Source of the DNA: a bacterium
GTDB lineage: Bacteria > Zhuqueibacterota > QNDG01 > JAFGCO01
DNA length: 42,822 bases
Assembly (NCBI GenBank): GCA_016930535.1
Contig: JAFGGN010000104.1
Coordinates: 1 to 42,822, forward strand
Direction of reading: 5' to 3'
The position numbers and the translations under genes are program-made. The notes beneath the pieces were generated by a model. That model was not told the DNA's origin and ran no database searches. It saw only the letters and a program-made list of their open reading frames with translations. This document shows positions 23,708-31,463 of the stretch, piece after piece (the first letter of the stretch is position 1; each line of letters opens with the position of its first letter).

Positions 23708-24886
23708 TCATGGCGCGGATTCGTCCGCATTCAGTTTCCGGGCAACTTCTCTGGCCACAATGATTTCTTCCTGTGTCGGAATCACGGCGACCCGGACGGG
23801 GGAATCATCGGCCGATATCAGGCTTTCTGCAGGATTGTCCCGGTTTTTTTGAGCGTCGAGAACGATACCCAGGTTGTCCATATTACCGAGAACCGTCTCG
23901 CGCAGGCGGGGCGAATGCTGACCCGCACCGCCGGTGAACACGATCAGGTCCGCGCCGTTGAGCACGGCCAGGTATTCTCCGATATACCGTTTGACTCCGT
24001 AGGCGAACGCTTTGAACGCCAGATCCGCATTGGAATCGGTGTCCAAAGCCTGTTCGATGTCCCTGAGATCACCGCTGAGACCGGAAAGCCCCAGCATGCC
24101 GGACCGGGACATGAGAATGTCCCGTGTTTCCGCGATCGTGAGATTTTCCTCTTCCATGACATAGAGGAGGGCGAAAGGATCGAGGTCTCCCACGCGTTTG
24201 GCGTTGAACAGGCCGCATTGCGCACTCATGCCCATGGACGTGTCCAGCGAAACGCCGTCCCGGATGGCGCATACCGATGAACTGCCGCCCAGGTGGCAGG
24301 AGATGATGCGGTTCGCCTTGAAAAGTGCGGCGGAATGTTCCGCTATATAGCGATGCGATGCGCCGTGAAATCCGTATTTCCGGACACCGTATTTTTCCAC
24401 CCAGGCCAGGGGAACACCGTACATGGCCGCTTCGGGCGGCATGTTCCGGTGAAAATGGGTCTCAAAAAGGCCGATCAGGGGGCAGCGCGGCATGACGCTG
24501 CGGAATGCCCGGATGGCGGTCAGATAGGCCGCGTTGTGCACGGGAACCAGGGGCGCATACGCTTTCATGGCTTCGAGGACCTCATCGGTCAGTTCAACAC
24601 AGCCGGTGATATCCCTGGCATGAACGGTTTTGAATCCCACGGCGCCGATTTCGGACAGCGGGATTTTTATTTCGAGCGGCTGCAGTAATTCACGGATCGC
24701 ACCGGGATAATCCTGTACGGATTTCCGGAGGGTCTGTTTCTCTTGATCCTGAAACTGCCAGAAAATATCGCTTTCCGCTTCACCGATACGTTCAACGCCT
24801 CCCTGAAACAGAAGGGTTTCATCGGCCATGTCGTAGCACCGGCACTTGTAGGATGTACTGCCCGGATTGGCGATGAGGATTTTCAT
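23708..24886 (-). CDS. ackA: Acetate kinase homologue, probably lactyl-phosphate kinase of the BMC pathway
   Basis: A 392-residue ASKHA-fold acetate/propionate kinase. Recognised by NPGSTSYK at the start, YGFHGASH (His174, His178), HLGGSSSVCAI, AKRVGDLDP (Arg231) and FTGGAGQHSPRLR. It would make ATP from an acyl phosphate delivered by PduL. Two residues differ from textbook acetate kinases: the catalytic Asp in the FDTAFH motif is Glu142 here (LFETHFH), and the HRVVHGG arginine is Lys86 (FKTVHAR). These fit a shifted substrate such as lactyl phosphate, or reduced activity. No encapsulation helix is seen, so it probably works in the cytosol. AGGGAG precedes the ATG. Repeat tracts flank both ends. 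Confidence 0.85.
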   Translation of the reverse strand: MKILIANPGSTSYKCRCYDMADETLLFQGGVERIGEAESDIFWQFQDQEKQTLRKSVQDYPGAIRELLQPLEIKIPLSEIGAVGFKTVHARDITGCVELTDEVLEAMKAYAPLVPVHNAAYLTAIRAFRSVMPRCPLIGLFETHFHRNMPPEAAMYGVPLAWVEKYGVRKYGFHGASHRYIAEHSAALFKANRIISCHLGGSSSVCAIRDGVSLDTSMGMSAQCGLFNAKRVGDLDPFALLYVMEEENLTIAETRDILMSRSGMLGLSGLSGDLRDIEQALDTDSNADLAFKAFAYGVKRYIGEYLAVLNGADLIVFTGGAGQHSPRLRETVLGNMDNLGIVLDAQKNRDNPAESLISADDSPVRVAVIPTQEEIIVAREVARKLNADESAP

Positions 24887-24902
24887 GAATACTCCCTAAA
24901 AA

Positions 24903-25408
24903 CGGTATAAGAGTATATGAGTATATGGGTATATGGGGATATGAGTCCCTGCATCCCCCATAAATGACCGCGGACGGCGGACCGCGGACGGTGTAAAAGC
25001 AGTATAAGGGTAGACGTGTAAAAGGGTATATGGGTCCACCCGGCCCGCCCCTTGTAAACATCAGACCGCGGAAATCTCAAATAACAAATCCCAAATAAAT
25101 CACAAATGACAAATTCAAAACAAAACCCAGGACAGTGGACCGCAACCTGCAACGGAGAACCGGAGACGCGGTGAAACGGAGATTTAAATCATCGACCGCA
25201 GACGGCGGACCGGGTACCGTTGCCAGTGACGGAGAACCGGAGATGGGGTGAAACGGTGATTAAGAAACGATATTGCTACTCTCTCCGTTTCTCTTCCTCT
25301 CCGACTCTCCGTTTCACGCTTCGACTTGACGACACAACAAATACAAAAGCCTCTGCATTTTTTACCCATATACTCATATACCCATACACCCATTTACTGC
25401 TTTTTCAG
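24903..25408. repeat. Composite intergenic repeat tract 6
   Basis: The 507-base gap between aldolase and ackA holds only repeats. 8-bp arrays at 24903-24942, 24991-25038 and 25361-25408; CCGCGGACGGCGGACCGCGG (24968-24990 region); a CCACCCGGCCCGCCCC block; an A/T-rich module with AAATAACAAATCCC (about 25076-25125); several GGTGAAACGG/CTCCGTTTCACGC segments (25140-25320). The order and even the spacer GATGTTT/AAACATC are those of tract 1 in inverse orientation. The last array contains the complement of the aldolase stop codon (25394-25396). Such a long gap inside a tight metabolic operon is unusual. Confidence 0.85.
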
Positions 25409-26161
25409 TTTTTCCATCACCAGCTTCGTGATTTCCGCGATCTGTGCTTCGCCCGGTTTTGCATGGTCATTGGCACAGGCACCGTTTTCGGTACACATGG
25501 TCACCCGTCCCGGAATGTTGAGTTTTTCGCGGATTTCCATCAGTTTTTTAACCTCGGGCCCCGGAATCATGTTGACATTGCCCAGCTGAATGGCCGTGAA
25601 AATGATTTTGGCCGAGTGTTCCAGGGTCTCCATTCGATGGTAGGCATTGAGCAGATCCGTACCCAGGGTCAGTGCCCCGTGATTGGCCAGCAGAATGGCA
25701 TCGCTGTTCTGCAGGTAGGGTTTGATGGAATCCGGGATTTCCATGGTGGACGGTGTGCCGTAAGGCGCGGTCGGTACGGCGCCCAGAGTCAGTACGGCTT
25801 CGGGCAGCACGCATTTGTTGAGAGGGATACCCGCCACAGCGAAACTTGTACACACGGGGGGATGCGCATGAACGACGGACTTGATATCCTCCCGCTGTTT
25901 GTATACCTCGATATGCATCTTCACTTCACTGGACGGACGGTATTTGGATGAGCCGGACAGGACTTTACCGTCCATATCCATTTCGATAATCATATCGACT
26001 GTCATAAAGCCCTTGCTGACGCCTGTCGGCGTGGTCAGCAGCCGGTTGTCGCCGGTACGAACCGTGATGTTGCCGTCATTGGCAGCGATAAATTCACGTT
26101 CCCATAAACGCCTGCCGATATCGAGTATCAGCTGTTTGGTCTGCCATATCTGGGTATTCAT
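25394..26161 (-). CDS. fucA: Class II aldolase (L-fuculose/L-rhamnulose 1-phosphate aldolase), BMC cargo
   Basis: A 255-residue class II (zinc) aldolase of the FucA/AraD family. Zinc ligands His98 and His100 (VVHAHPP) and His161 (LLANHGAL), and the catalytic glutamate Glu79 (RPSSEVKMH) are present. It splits the ketose 1-phosphate to DHAP and L-lactaldehyde. Beyond the normal fold there is a linker with Cys223 and Cys229 and a C-terminal amphipathic helix (AQIAEITKLVMEKLKKQ, 239-255), the pattern of an encapsulation peptide; the aldolases of PVM-type BMCs carry such a tail. It therefore probably acts inside the compartment, keeping lactaldehyde contained. AAAGGAG precedes the start. Fuculose and rhamnulose phosphates cannot be told apart from sequence; rhaB nearby favours rhamnulose or both. 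Confidence 0.9.
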   Translation of the reverse strand: MNTQIWQTKQLILDIGRRLWEREFIAANDGNITVRTGDNRLLTTPTGVSKGFMTVDMIIEMDMDGKVLSGSSKYRPSSEVKMHIEVYKQREDIKSVVHAHPPVCTSFAVAGIPLNKCVLPEAVLTLGAVPTAPYGTPSTMEIPDSIKPYLQNSDAILLANHGALTLGTDLLNAYHRMETLEHSAKIIFTAIQLGNVNMIPGPEVKKLMEIREKLNIPGRVTMCTENGACANDHAKPGEAQIAEITKLVMEKLKKQ

Positions 26162-26321
26162 GGAACCTGCTCCTTTATCAAAAATTTATCCTGAATTCAG
26201 CATGCGAATCCTTCATGATCCGCTTTGTCAACCTGTATGATATACACCGTTGCATGGTATTGAATAATCCTAAAAAAGACAACCGAAAAGTGTCTCTCCA
26301 CGATCGGATGCCTGCTTCAAC

Positions 26322-26882
26322 CTACAGAAGATCCCTCATCAGATCCGGATGCGGCTGCGTGATCAGGGAATAACCGGCGAGCAGCCCTTCATCCTTGAGA
26401 AAATCGAGCGCCGGACCGAGTGCGGATTTCAGCGCCTCAATATTGCCCGTCATCAGTACAAGACCCTTGCCGCCGATGGCCATGGCCACATGAATGCGCA
26501 GCAGGCGGATGTCGGCTTCCTTGACCGCATAATCCGCCGCCTTGATGGCCGAGGCCACGGAGAAGGTTTCAAGCACGGCCAGGCCGTCCGCTCCGGGATC
26601 CTCGAGGACCGTCGTGCCGGCGATGGCCGGAAAAACCCGCTCATCCACCTGGGGAATCATGAGTGCGTTCACTACCGCAAATCCGCCGGTTTCCCGGGCA
26701 TGGGCAATGCATGTTTCTACGTCGGCGACTTCCCCGCGAACCAGAATCACGTATTTGCCTGAACAGATGGTCCTGGCCAGCAGTTTCTCGATTTTCGTGG
26801 TTTTCAGCACCGCGTCCTGAACCTCGAACCCCTTGAACAGGCTGGACAGTTCGATGATGCCGATGGCATTGCCCTTTTTCAT
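26322..26882 (-). CDS. pduT: BMC-T shell protein with candidate [4Fe-4S] pore site (PduT-like)
   Basis: A 186-residue tandem-BMC-domain protein: domain 1 about 5-88, domain 2 about 98-180 (ETFSVASAIKAADYAVKEADI). Trimers of such proteins sit in the shell as pseudohexamers. Cys40 in ICSGKYV is at the position of the PduT cysteine (CPGK) that, three times per trimer, ligates a [4Fe-4S] cluster at the pore. It would relay electrons across the shell from PduS. Its ATG overlaps the pduS stop by four bases (ATGA), so the two are translationally coupled, as expected of partners. Confidence 0.9.
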   Translation of the reverse strand: MKKGNAIGIIELSSLFKGFEVQDAVLKTTKIEKLLARTICSGKYVILVRGEVADVETCIAHARETGGFAVVNALMIPQVDERVFPAIAGTTVLEDPGADGLAVLETFSVASAIKAADYAVKEADIRLLRIHVAMAIGGKGLVLMTGNIEALKSALGPALDFLKDEGLLAGYSLITQPHPDLMRDLL

Positions 26883-28177
26883 GATTGCCTCTGTATAACG
26901 ATGAATGTGTCACTGATCCCGGCAACCCTGCCGTCGATGGATGCATGCACCGGAACGGACATGTCGCCGTCCGCTTCGGCAATGCAGTCCCCGGTCCGGA
27001 CCAGGGCGCCTTCCTGTACGGTGCAGCGGGCGGGTTTGCCGATATGCTGCTTGAGGGGAATGGTCACGGAGCCGGGTTCCATACGGATATCGGACAGGGG
27101 CCCCTCGTCGGTGTATCGCAGCACGTCCAGCCTTTGTTTGAGTTTATGCATGGGTACCTTCCGATACGGCATCATGGGATGCGGCGATACGGGCAGCCCT
27201 TCCCACGCGGGCCGGTTCCGGCTCAGTTTTTTTTCGATGACTGCCGCTCCCCGCGGATCCAGACCCTCCGGACAGCTGTACAGGGTGCAGAGATTGCATT
27301 CGCAGCAGAATGCATTCCCCGTGTGCAGCAGATCCATATCCGGGCGGGTGAACATGCGGTTGCGCATGGCCGTTTCGGGACGCACCGGATGGCCCAGCAG
27401 GTAACGCGGGCACAGTTCCGTGCAGAAACTGCACTGGTCACAGGACGCTTTGGCCGTGCGGTCCGTGAGTTCGGGCGTTGCGTACCGTTCGGCCGTGACC
27501 ACGCACACATGGTCCGCAGGCAGTACAATGAGACCGCCAGTGGTCTTGTCGATCACGCTGCTCCAGTCATTTTCCATTTTTCCCATCATCAGGCCGCCAG
27601 AGCGCAGACGCACATCCCGGTGCGTGGTGCGGAACAGGGACATCACATCGCTGAATGCCGTGCCCAGGGGTATCCTGAGCGTGAGGGGCCGTTCGATTTC
27701 GCCCGCGACGGTCAGTATTTTATGGGTCACGGGACCCGGCGCCGCCATGTTGTAGAGCGTTTCCACGTTCTGCACCAGGCATCCGGCGGAGATGGGCAGC
27801 TGGCCGGGCTGAACCACGCGGCCGGTGACAGCCCAGATCAGCGTGATTTCATCGCCGGCAGGATAAAAATCGCCGATGGGCACGATTTCAACCGGATTCC
27901 GGACATGCCGGATCAGCGATTGGATCAGGGTTTGATGTTTTTCCTTGATGCCGATAATGCCCCGTTTTGCGCCGGTCATTTCGATCGCGATCCGGAATCC
28001 TTCCAGCACTTCATCCATATGACGGAGAAGCAGTTCCTTGTCCTTATGAAGCAGGGGCTCGCATTCGGCGGCGTTCATGATCAGGATTTCCGGCCGGCTT
28101 TTAAGTTTCACATGGGCCGGGAATCCCGCTCCGCCTGCGCCGACAATGCCCTTGTTTTTGATATCCTCAGGTGTCAT
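26879..28177 (-). CDS. pduS: RnfC-like flavin/iron-sulfur electron-transfer protein (PduS-like)
   Basis: A 432-residue PduS/RnfC homologue. N-terminal Gly-rich flavin/NADH-binding motif GIVGAGGAGFPAHVKL (9-24), SLBB-type domain in the middle (about 160-215), then two ferredoxin-like clusters: CDQCSFCTELCP (about 245-256) and CCECNLCTLYSCP (about 290-302). The C-terminus is a biotinyl-lipoyl-like hammerhead (about 365-430). In Pdu compartments PduS reduces cob(III)alamin and docks on PduT. Here no B12-dependent enzyme is encoded, so a role in reoxidising NADH made by the aldehyde dehydrogenase, with electrons leaving through PduT, is more likely (inference). No clear ribosome-binding site before the ATG at 28177. 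Confidence 0.9.
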   Translation of the reverse strand: MTPEDIKNKGIVGAGGAGFPAHVKLKSRPEILIMNAAECEPLLHKDKELLLRHMDEVLEGFRIAIEMTGAKRGIIGIKEKHQTLIQSLIRHVRNPVEIVPIGDFYPAGDEITLIWAVTGRVVQPGQLPISAGCLVQNVETLYNMAAPGPVTHKILTVAGEIERPLTLRIPLGTAFSDVMSLFRTTHRDVRLRSGGLMMGKMENDWSSVIDKTTGGLIVLPADHVCVVTAERYATPELTDRTAKASCDQCSFCTELCPRYLLGHPVRPETAMRNRMFTRPDMDLLHTGNAFCCECNLCTLYSCPEGLDPRGAAVIEKKLSRNRPAWEGLPVSPHPMMPYRKVPMHKLKQRLDVLRYTDEGPLSDIRMEPGSVTIPLKQHIGKPARCTVQEGALVRTGDCIAEADGDMSVPVHASIDGRVAGISDTFIVIQRQS

Positions 28178-28243
28178 TCAAGCATCAGTTCTTTTCATTT
28201 GATGTCCGCTGAACCGTTTCCCGTTGTCCATACAGCCATACGG

Positions 28244-28540
28244 TCATGATTCGTTTTTTTCCGTAACGATATCGCGATAGTCGATATGATCCACGATGGC
28301 CACGATCAGGGTCCGGATGGGGGCCAGCTCAAGGCTGAACAGTTCCCGCGCCACGCCCGGAGCGCCGCCGCAGACCACGAGGTCCCCGATACCGGCGCCC
28401 ACACAGTCCATGGCCACCCATTCGTCTCCCTTTTCCTTGCCGTCGGGGAGTACCGGCTGTACGACGAATACGTGCCGGTTTCTATAGGCCGGATGTTTTT
28501 CGGTCGCGGTAACAGTTTTTTTGATTATTGCCAGAAACAT
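28244..28540 (-). CDS. BMC-P shell vertex protein (EutN/CcmL family), copy 1
   Basis: A 98-residue single-domain EutN/CcmL protein: starts MFLAIIKKTVTATEKHPAYRNRHVFVVQP, central WVAMDCVGAGIGDLVVCGG, ending TLIVAIVDHID plus a short charged tail. Pentamers of this family cap the vertices of the icosahedral shell. It has a longer GVARELFSLELAPI segment than its three paralogues. GAGGAG precedes the ATG. First of three consecutive BMC-P genes (nine bases from the next). Confidence 0.93.
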   Translation of the reverse strand: MFLAIIKKTVTATEKHPAYRNRHVFVVQPVLPDGKEKGDEWVAMDCVGAGIGDLVVCGGAPGVARELFSLELAPIRTLIVAIVDHIDYRDIVTEKNES

Positions 28541-28549
28541 GCAGGCTCC

Positions 28550-28813
28550 TCAATCCACAAAATCGACCAGTTCGACAATGGCCGCGTTGACCGGCGCAGT
28601 GCCGGTGTCAAAGGCCTGGGCCGCATCCGTATTGGTGACATAGACGACGCGGTCGCCCACACCGGCCATGTTCTGCGGATCCGCGGCCACGAGCGGATGC
28701 CCGCTTTGATGCCCGTCGCTGTGAACCGGCTGCACGACAAACAGCCTGCAGGATTTGAGCTGATGCACCTTGTTCACAGCCCAGACCTGCCCGATGACGC
28801 GCCCCAGTTTCAT
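28550..28813 (-). CDS. BMC-P shell vertex protein (EutN/CcmL family), copy 2
   Basis: An 87-residue EutN/CcmL protein: MKLGRVIGQVWAVNKVHQLKSCRLFVVQPV, PLVAADPQNMAGVGDRVVYVTNTDAAQAF, and the terminal strand NAAIVELVDFVD. Its ATG overlaps the stop of the upstream BMC-P gene by four bases, so the two are translated together. AGGAA lies seven bases upstream. Likely shell vertex; which paralogue occupies which vertices cannot be told. Confidence 0.93.
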   Translation of the reverse strand: MKLGRVIGQVWAVNKVHQLKSCRLFVVQPVHSDGHQSGHPLVAADPQNMAGVGDRVVYVTNTDAAQAFDTGTAPVNAAIVELVDFVD

Positions 28814-29085
28814 GCGGATTCCTGTACGTTCACATCGTCGATGACGGCCATGATCACCGCATCGATGGGTGCGTCCTTGGTCAGATCCGTCATCCGGGCT
28901 GCCGAACCGTATGTAAGAAGCACAAAATCGTCTTCACCGGCCTGAACCGCGTCCACGGCCACATGATAGGATTCGAGCGGTTTTCCCGAATGATCGACTT
29001 CCTTGCACAGCAGCAGCTTTTTGCCGGTCAGCTTGGGATCTTTCTGCGTGGACACCACGGTACCGATGACTTTTGCGAAAATCAT
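28810..29085 (-). CDS. BMC-P shell vertex protein (EutN/CcmL family), copy 3
   Basis: A 91-residue EutN/CcmL protein: MIFAKVIGTVVSTQKDPKLTGKKLLLCKEV, VAVDAVQAGEDDFVLLTYGSAARMT, and terminal AVIMAVIDDVNVQESA. The SAARMT loop is shared with copy 4 at 31789-32076, so these two may be the closest pair. GGAGACG precedes the ATG; it follows a BMC-H gene by 34 bases. Confidence 0.93.
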   Translation of the reverse strand: MIFAKVIGTVVSTQKDPKLTGKKLLLCKEVDHSGKPLESYHVAVDAVQAGEDDFVLLTYGSAARMTDLTKDAPIDAVIMAVIDDVNVQESA

Positions 29086-29119
29086 GTCGTCTCCAAAAAA
29101 ATGATGGTTTCACGCATGC

Positions 29120-29395
29120 TTATTTTTTCCATGTGGTATTCAGTTCGGTGACGGGTCTCGGAATGACGGTTTCAGAGATCACGGTACCCACGGCCTGTGC
29201 GGCGGCGCGTCCGGCCTCGATGGCCGATCTGACCGCGGCCACTTCGCCCTCGATCACGAAAGACACGTATCCGCGGCCGATCTTGCGCCATTCGACCAGG
29301 TCGACGTTGGCGGCCTTGACTGCGGCATCCGCGCCTTCGATCAAAGGGACGAAGCCGTCCGTTTCAAGAACGCCGATTGATTTGATGGCTGACAT
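29120..29395 (-). CDS. BMC-H shell protein, copy A
   Basis: A 91-residue single BMC domain (hexamer-forming facet protein): SAIKSIGVLETDGFVPLIEGADAAVKAANVDLVEW, then RGYVSFVIEGEVAAVRSAIEAG, ending VIPRPVTELNTTWKK. The pore loop reads KIGRGYV, placing an arginine where canonical shell proteins have a small residue, which would make the central pore more positive. AGGAGGA lies five bases before the ATG. It lies directly downstream of the aldehyde dehydrogenase gene (37 bases). Confidence 0.95.
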   Translation of the reverse strand: MSAIKSIGVLETDGFVPLIEGADAAVKAANVDLVEWRKIGRGYVSFVIEGEVAAVRSAIEAGRAAAQAVGTVISETVIPRPVTELNTTWKK

Positions 29396-29432
29396 GATTT
29401 ATCCTCCTGAAAGTTGTTTTTTTCCTGTTTTG

Positions 29433-30857
29433 TTATACAAATCTGAACGAACCCACGTTCATGATGCGGCGCACGCGTGCAAAATGATGGGGACGCGTGA
29501 TGCCCTCGCCCGTGGGTGAGGCGATGGTATAGGACAGCGTGCCTTCTCCCTGATCACCGCCGTCCCCCTGAAACGTGCCTCCGTTGATCACGAAAATCGA
29601 ACAGTCGGCGCGCCGCGCAAAATCCGTGGCCCGCTGCATGTCATGCGTGAACACGCTGGCCGTGTGACGGTATCCGTGTTCCGCCTCGAGTGCGAGTGCC
29701 ACGCCCTGTTCGTAATCCTTCACTTTGACCACAGGGATGAAGGGCATCATCTGTTCCTCCTGAACGAACACGTGGTCAGCGGATGTTTCGCCGAACAGCA
29801 GCCTCACATCGTCGCTGATTTTGAGCCCCACGATCTCTGCGAGTACGCGCGCATTCCGGCCCACCAGGTCCCGGCTGACCACATGAAGATATTTTTTCTT
29901 CTCGAATGCCCCGGAAGCGAGCCGTTCGATCTGGCCGGCATTGAGCCGGATGTTACCGGCCTTTTCCATGGCCTGCATGAAGGCGGAAAAAACACGCTCG
30001 ACCACATAAATTTCCTTTTCTGCGGTGCACAGGATGTTGTTGTCGAATCCCGCGCTCAGGGTAATGCGTTCCGCGGCATGACCGAGATCGGCCGTTTCAT
30101 CGATCACGACCGGCGGATTGCCCGGTCCTGCGGCGATCACTTTTTTCTGCGTCTTCATGGCCGCCCGGACCACGGCCGGACCGCCCGTGATGGAGAGCAG
30201 GTGGATTTTTTCATGCTGGAAAATTTCATTCGCGCTCTCGATGGTGGGATCCTGTATGCACGTGACCAGGTTCGCGGGAGCACCCGCTGCGACAAGCACC
30301 TCGTTGATGCGCTGCACCGTATAGGCGGACACATTTTTGGCCGAGGGATGCGGATTGAAAATCACGGAATTTCCGGCGGCCAGCATCATGATGACATTAT
30401 TGATGGTGGTTTCACTGGGATGCGTGCTCGGCGTCACCGCACCGATGATGCCGTAGGGAGCAAATTCCTCGAGAGCCAGTCCGTTCTTGCCGGACCAGGC
30501 CACGGTTTCCAGTTCTTCCACTCCGGGCGTCTGTGCTGCGGCCACGTGTTTCTGCAGTTTGTCCTCGTAACGGCCCATGCCGGTTTCTTCATAAACCATG
30601 CGTGACAGCTCTTCCTGGCGGTCCAGGGCGAGGCGGCGGACCGACTCGAGAAACGCTTTCCGGTCCTGAAGTCCGAATTTCCGGTATTCCTTGAACGCCT
30701 TTTCCGCTGCGTTGACCGCATCTTCCACACGGGTGAAAACGCCGGCCCGGGCAGCCGGTGATGACGCCGCAGCCGGTGGAGCAAATGCGGACTCCCCGGT
30801 CATTTTACCGACCACCTGACGGACAATGGTACTGATTTGTTCTTCAGTAAAATCCAC
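29433..30857 (-). CDS. pduP: CoA-acylating aldehyde dehydrogenase (PduP-like), BMC cargo
   Basis: A 474-residue CoA-acylating aldehyde dehydrogenase, the core BMC enzyme. Catalytic Cys277 lies in FDNNILCTAEKE, and the GPGNPPVV segment (about 244-251) and TPSTHPSET (142-150) are typical. Substrate is probably L-lactaldehyde, giving lactyl-CoA and NADH. Residues 1-20 (DFTEEQISTIVRQVVGKM) form an amphipathic helix followed by an Ala/Pro linker (24-40), the usual N-terminal encapsulation peptide. The start is a GTG at 30857 with AGGAG nine bases upstream. It sits between two BMC-H genes in the operon. Confidence 0.93.
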   Translation of the reverse strand: MDFTEEQISTIVRQVVGKMTGESAFAPPAAASSPAARAGVFTRVEDAVNAAEKAFKEYRKFGLQDRKAFLESVRRLALDRQEELSRMVYEETGMGRYEDKLQKHVAAAQTPGVEELETVAWSGKNGLALEEFAPYGIIGAVTPSTHPSETTINNVIMMLAAGNSVIFNPHPSAKNVSAYTVQRINEVLVAAGAPANLVTCIQDPTIESANEIFQHEKIHLLSITGGPAVVRAAMKTQKKVIAAGPGNPPVVIDETADLGHAAERITLSAGFDNNILCTAEKEIYVVERVFSAFMQAMEKAGNIRLNAGQIERLASGAFEKKKYLHVVSRDLVGRNARVLAEIVGLKISDDVRLLFGETSADHVFVQEEQMMPFIPVVKVKDYEQGVALALEAEHGYRHTASVFTHDMQRATDFARRADCSIFVINGGTFQGDGGDQGEGTLSYTIASPTGEGITRPHHFARVRRIMNVGSFRFV

Positions 30858-30869
30858 GGTTCCGGTCTC

Positions 30870-31163
30870 CTACGCTTTTTTCTCTTTGAGTTTGATTGCC
30901 TTGAACACGGGAATCAGCTTCTGCGAGGGTCTGGGAATCACGGTCTGACTGATCACCTGACCGATCTGCGATGCCGAGGCCACTCCCGCTTCCACGGAGG
31001 CCTTGACCGCGGCCACATCGCCCCGCATGATGATATTGACTTTTCCGCCGCCCGCGACGAGATAGTCGGACAGTGTCACATTGGCCGCTTTGACGGCCGC
31101 ATCGGCTGCTTCGATGGCCGTGGCCAGGCCCATGGTTTCTATAACACCTAATGCATCCTGCAT
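30870..31163 (-). CDS. BMC-H shell protein, copy B
   Basis: A 97-residue BMC domain protein of PduA/EutM type: MQDALGVIETMGLATAIEAADAAVKAANV, then the pore loop YLVAGGGKVNII and RGDVAAVKASVEAG. The pore motif GGGK is glycine-rich with a lysine beside it. A short basic tail (KAIKLKEKKA) extends beyond the domain. GGAGGA precedes the ATG. It lies 12 bases upstream of the aldehyde dehydrogenase gene. Confidence 0.95.
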   Translation of the reverse strand: MQDALGVIETMGLATAIEAADAAVKAANVTLSDYLVAGGGKVNIIMRGDVAAVKASVEAGVASASQIGQVISQTVIPRPSQKLIPVFKAIKLKEKKA

Positions 31164-31181
31164 GGTTTTATCCTCCGGTTT

Positions 31182-31463
31182 TTACTTTTTGATGCCGAGC
31201 AGTTCAAATACATCTTCATGCGCGGACGGAATCACGTTTGAGCAGACCAGCTCGCCCGCCTTGGCCGCTGCTTCGGATCCGGCCTCCACGGACGATTTGA
31301 CTGCGCCCACCTCACCCCGAACGACGGCGGTGACCAGACCGCTTCCGATTTCAAATTTTCCCACCAGATCCACATTGGCGGTTTTGATCATTGCATCAAT
31401 GGCAACGATATTTCCGGTGTTGGACCGGGTTTCGACAAATCCGAGGGCTACTCCAGCCATCAT
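31182..31463 (-). CDS. BMC-H shell protein, copy C
   Basis: A 93-residue BMC domain protein: MAGVALGFVETRSNTGNIVAIDAMIKTANVDLVG, pore loop FEIGSGLVTAVVRGEVGAV, ending NVIPSAHEDVFELLGIKK. The IGSGL pore is close to canonical. The domain is of the type found in PVM-like loci, with a TRSNTGNIVAID helix distinct from copies A and B. The ATGATG start overlaps the stop of the 102-residue protein (CAATGATGG), so they are translationally coupled, with GGAGG just upstream. Confidence 0.94.
   Translation of the reverse strand: MMAGVALGFVETRSNTGNIVAIDAMIKTANVDLVGKFEIGSGLVTAVVRGEVGAVKSSVEAGSEAAAKAGELVCSNVIPSAHEDVFELLGIKK

Noticed and set aside
24893..25410. CRISPR array
   Set aside because: Units are only 8 bp, degenerate and without spacers; no cas gene is present.
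26162..26321. Separate promoter for the aldolase gene
   Set aside because: TTGACA occurs on the minus strand, but no acceptable -10 lies 16-18 bases away; TTGTCT-N17-TACCAT is also possible but weak, so not listed.
26885..28249. 454-aa frame on the plus strand opposite pduS
   Set aside because: Antisense shadow. The minus frame carries both Fe-S cluster motifs and the flavin motif; the plus frame has His/Arg-rich composition typical of shadows.
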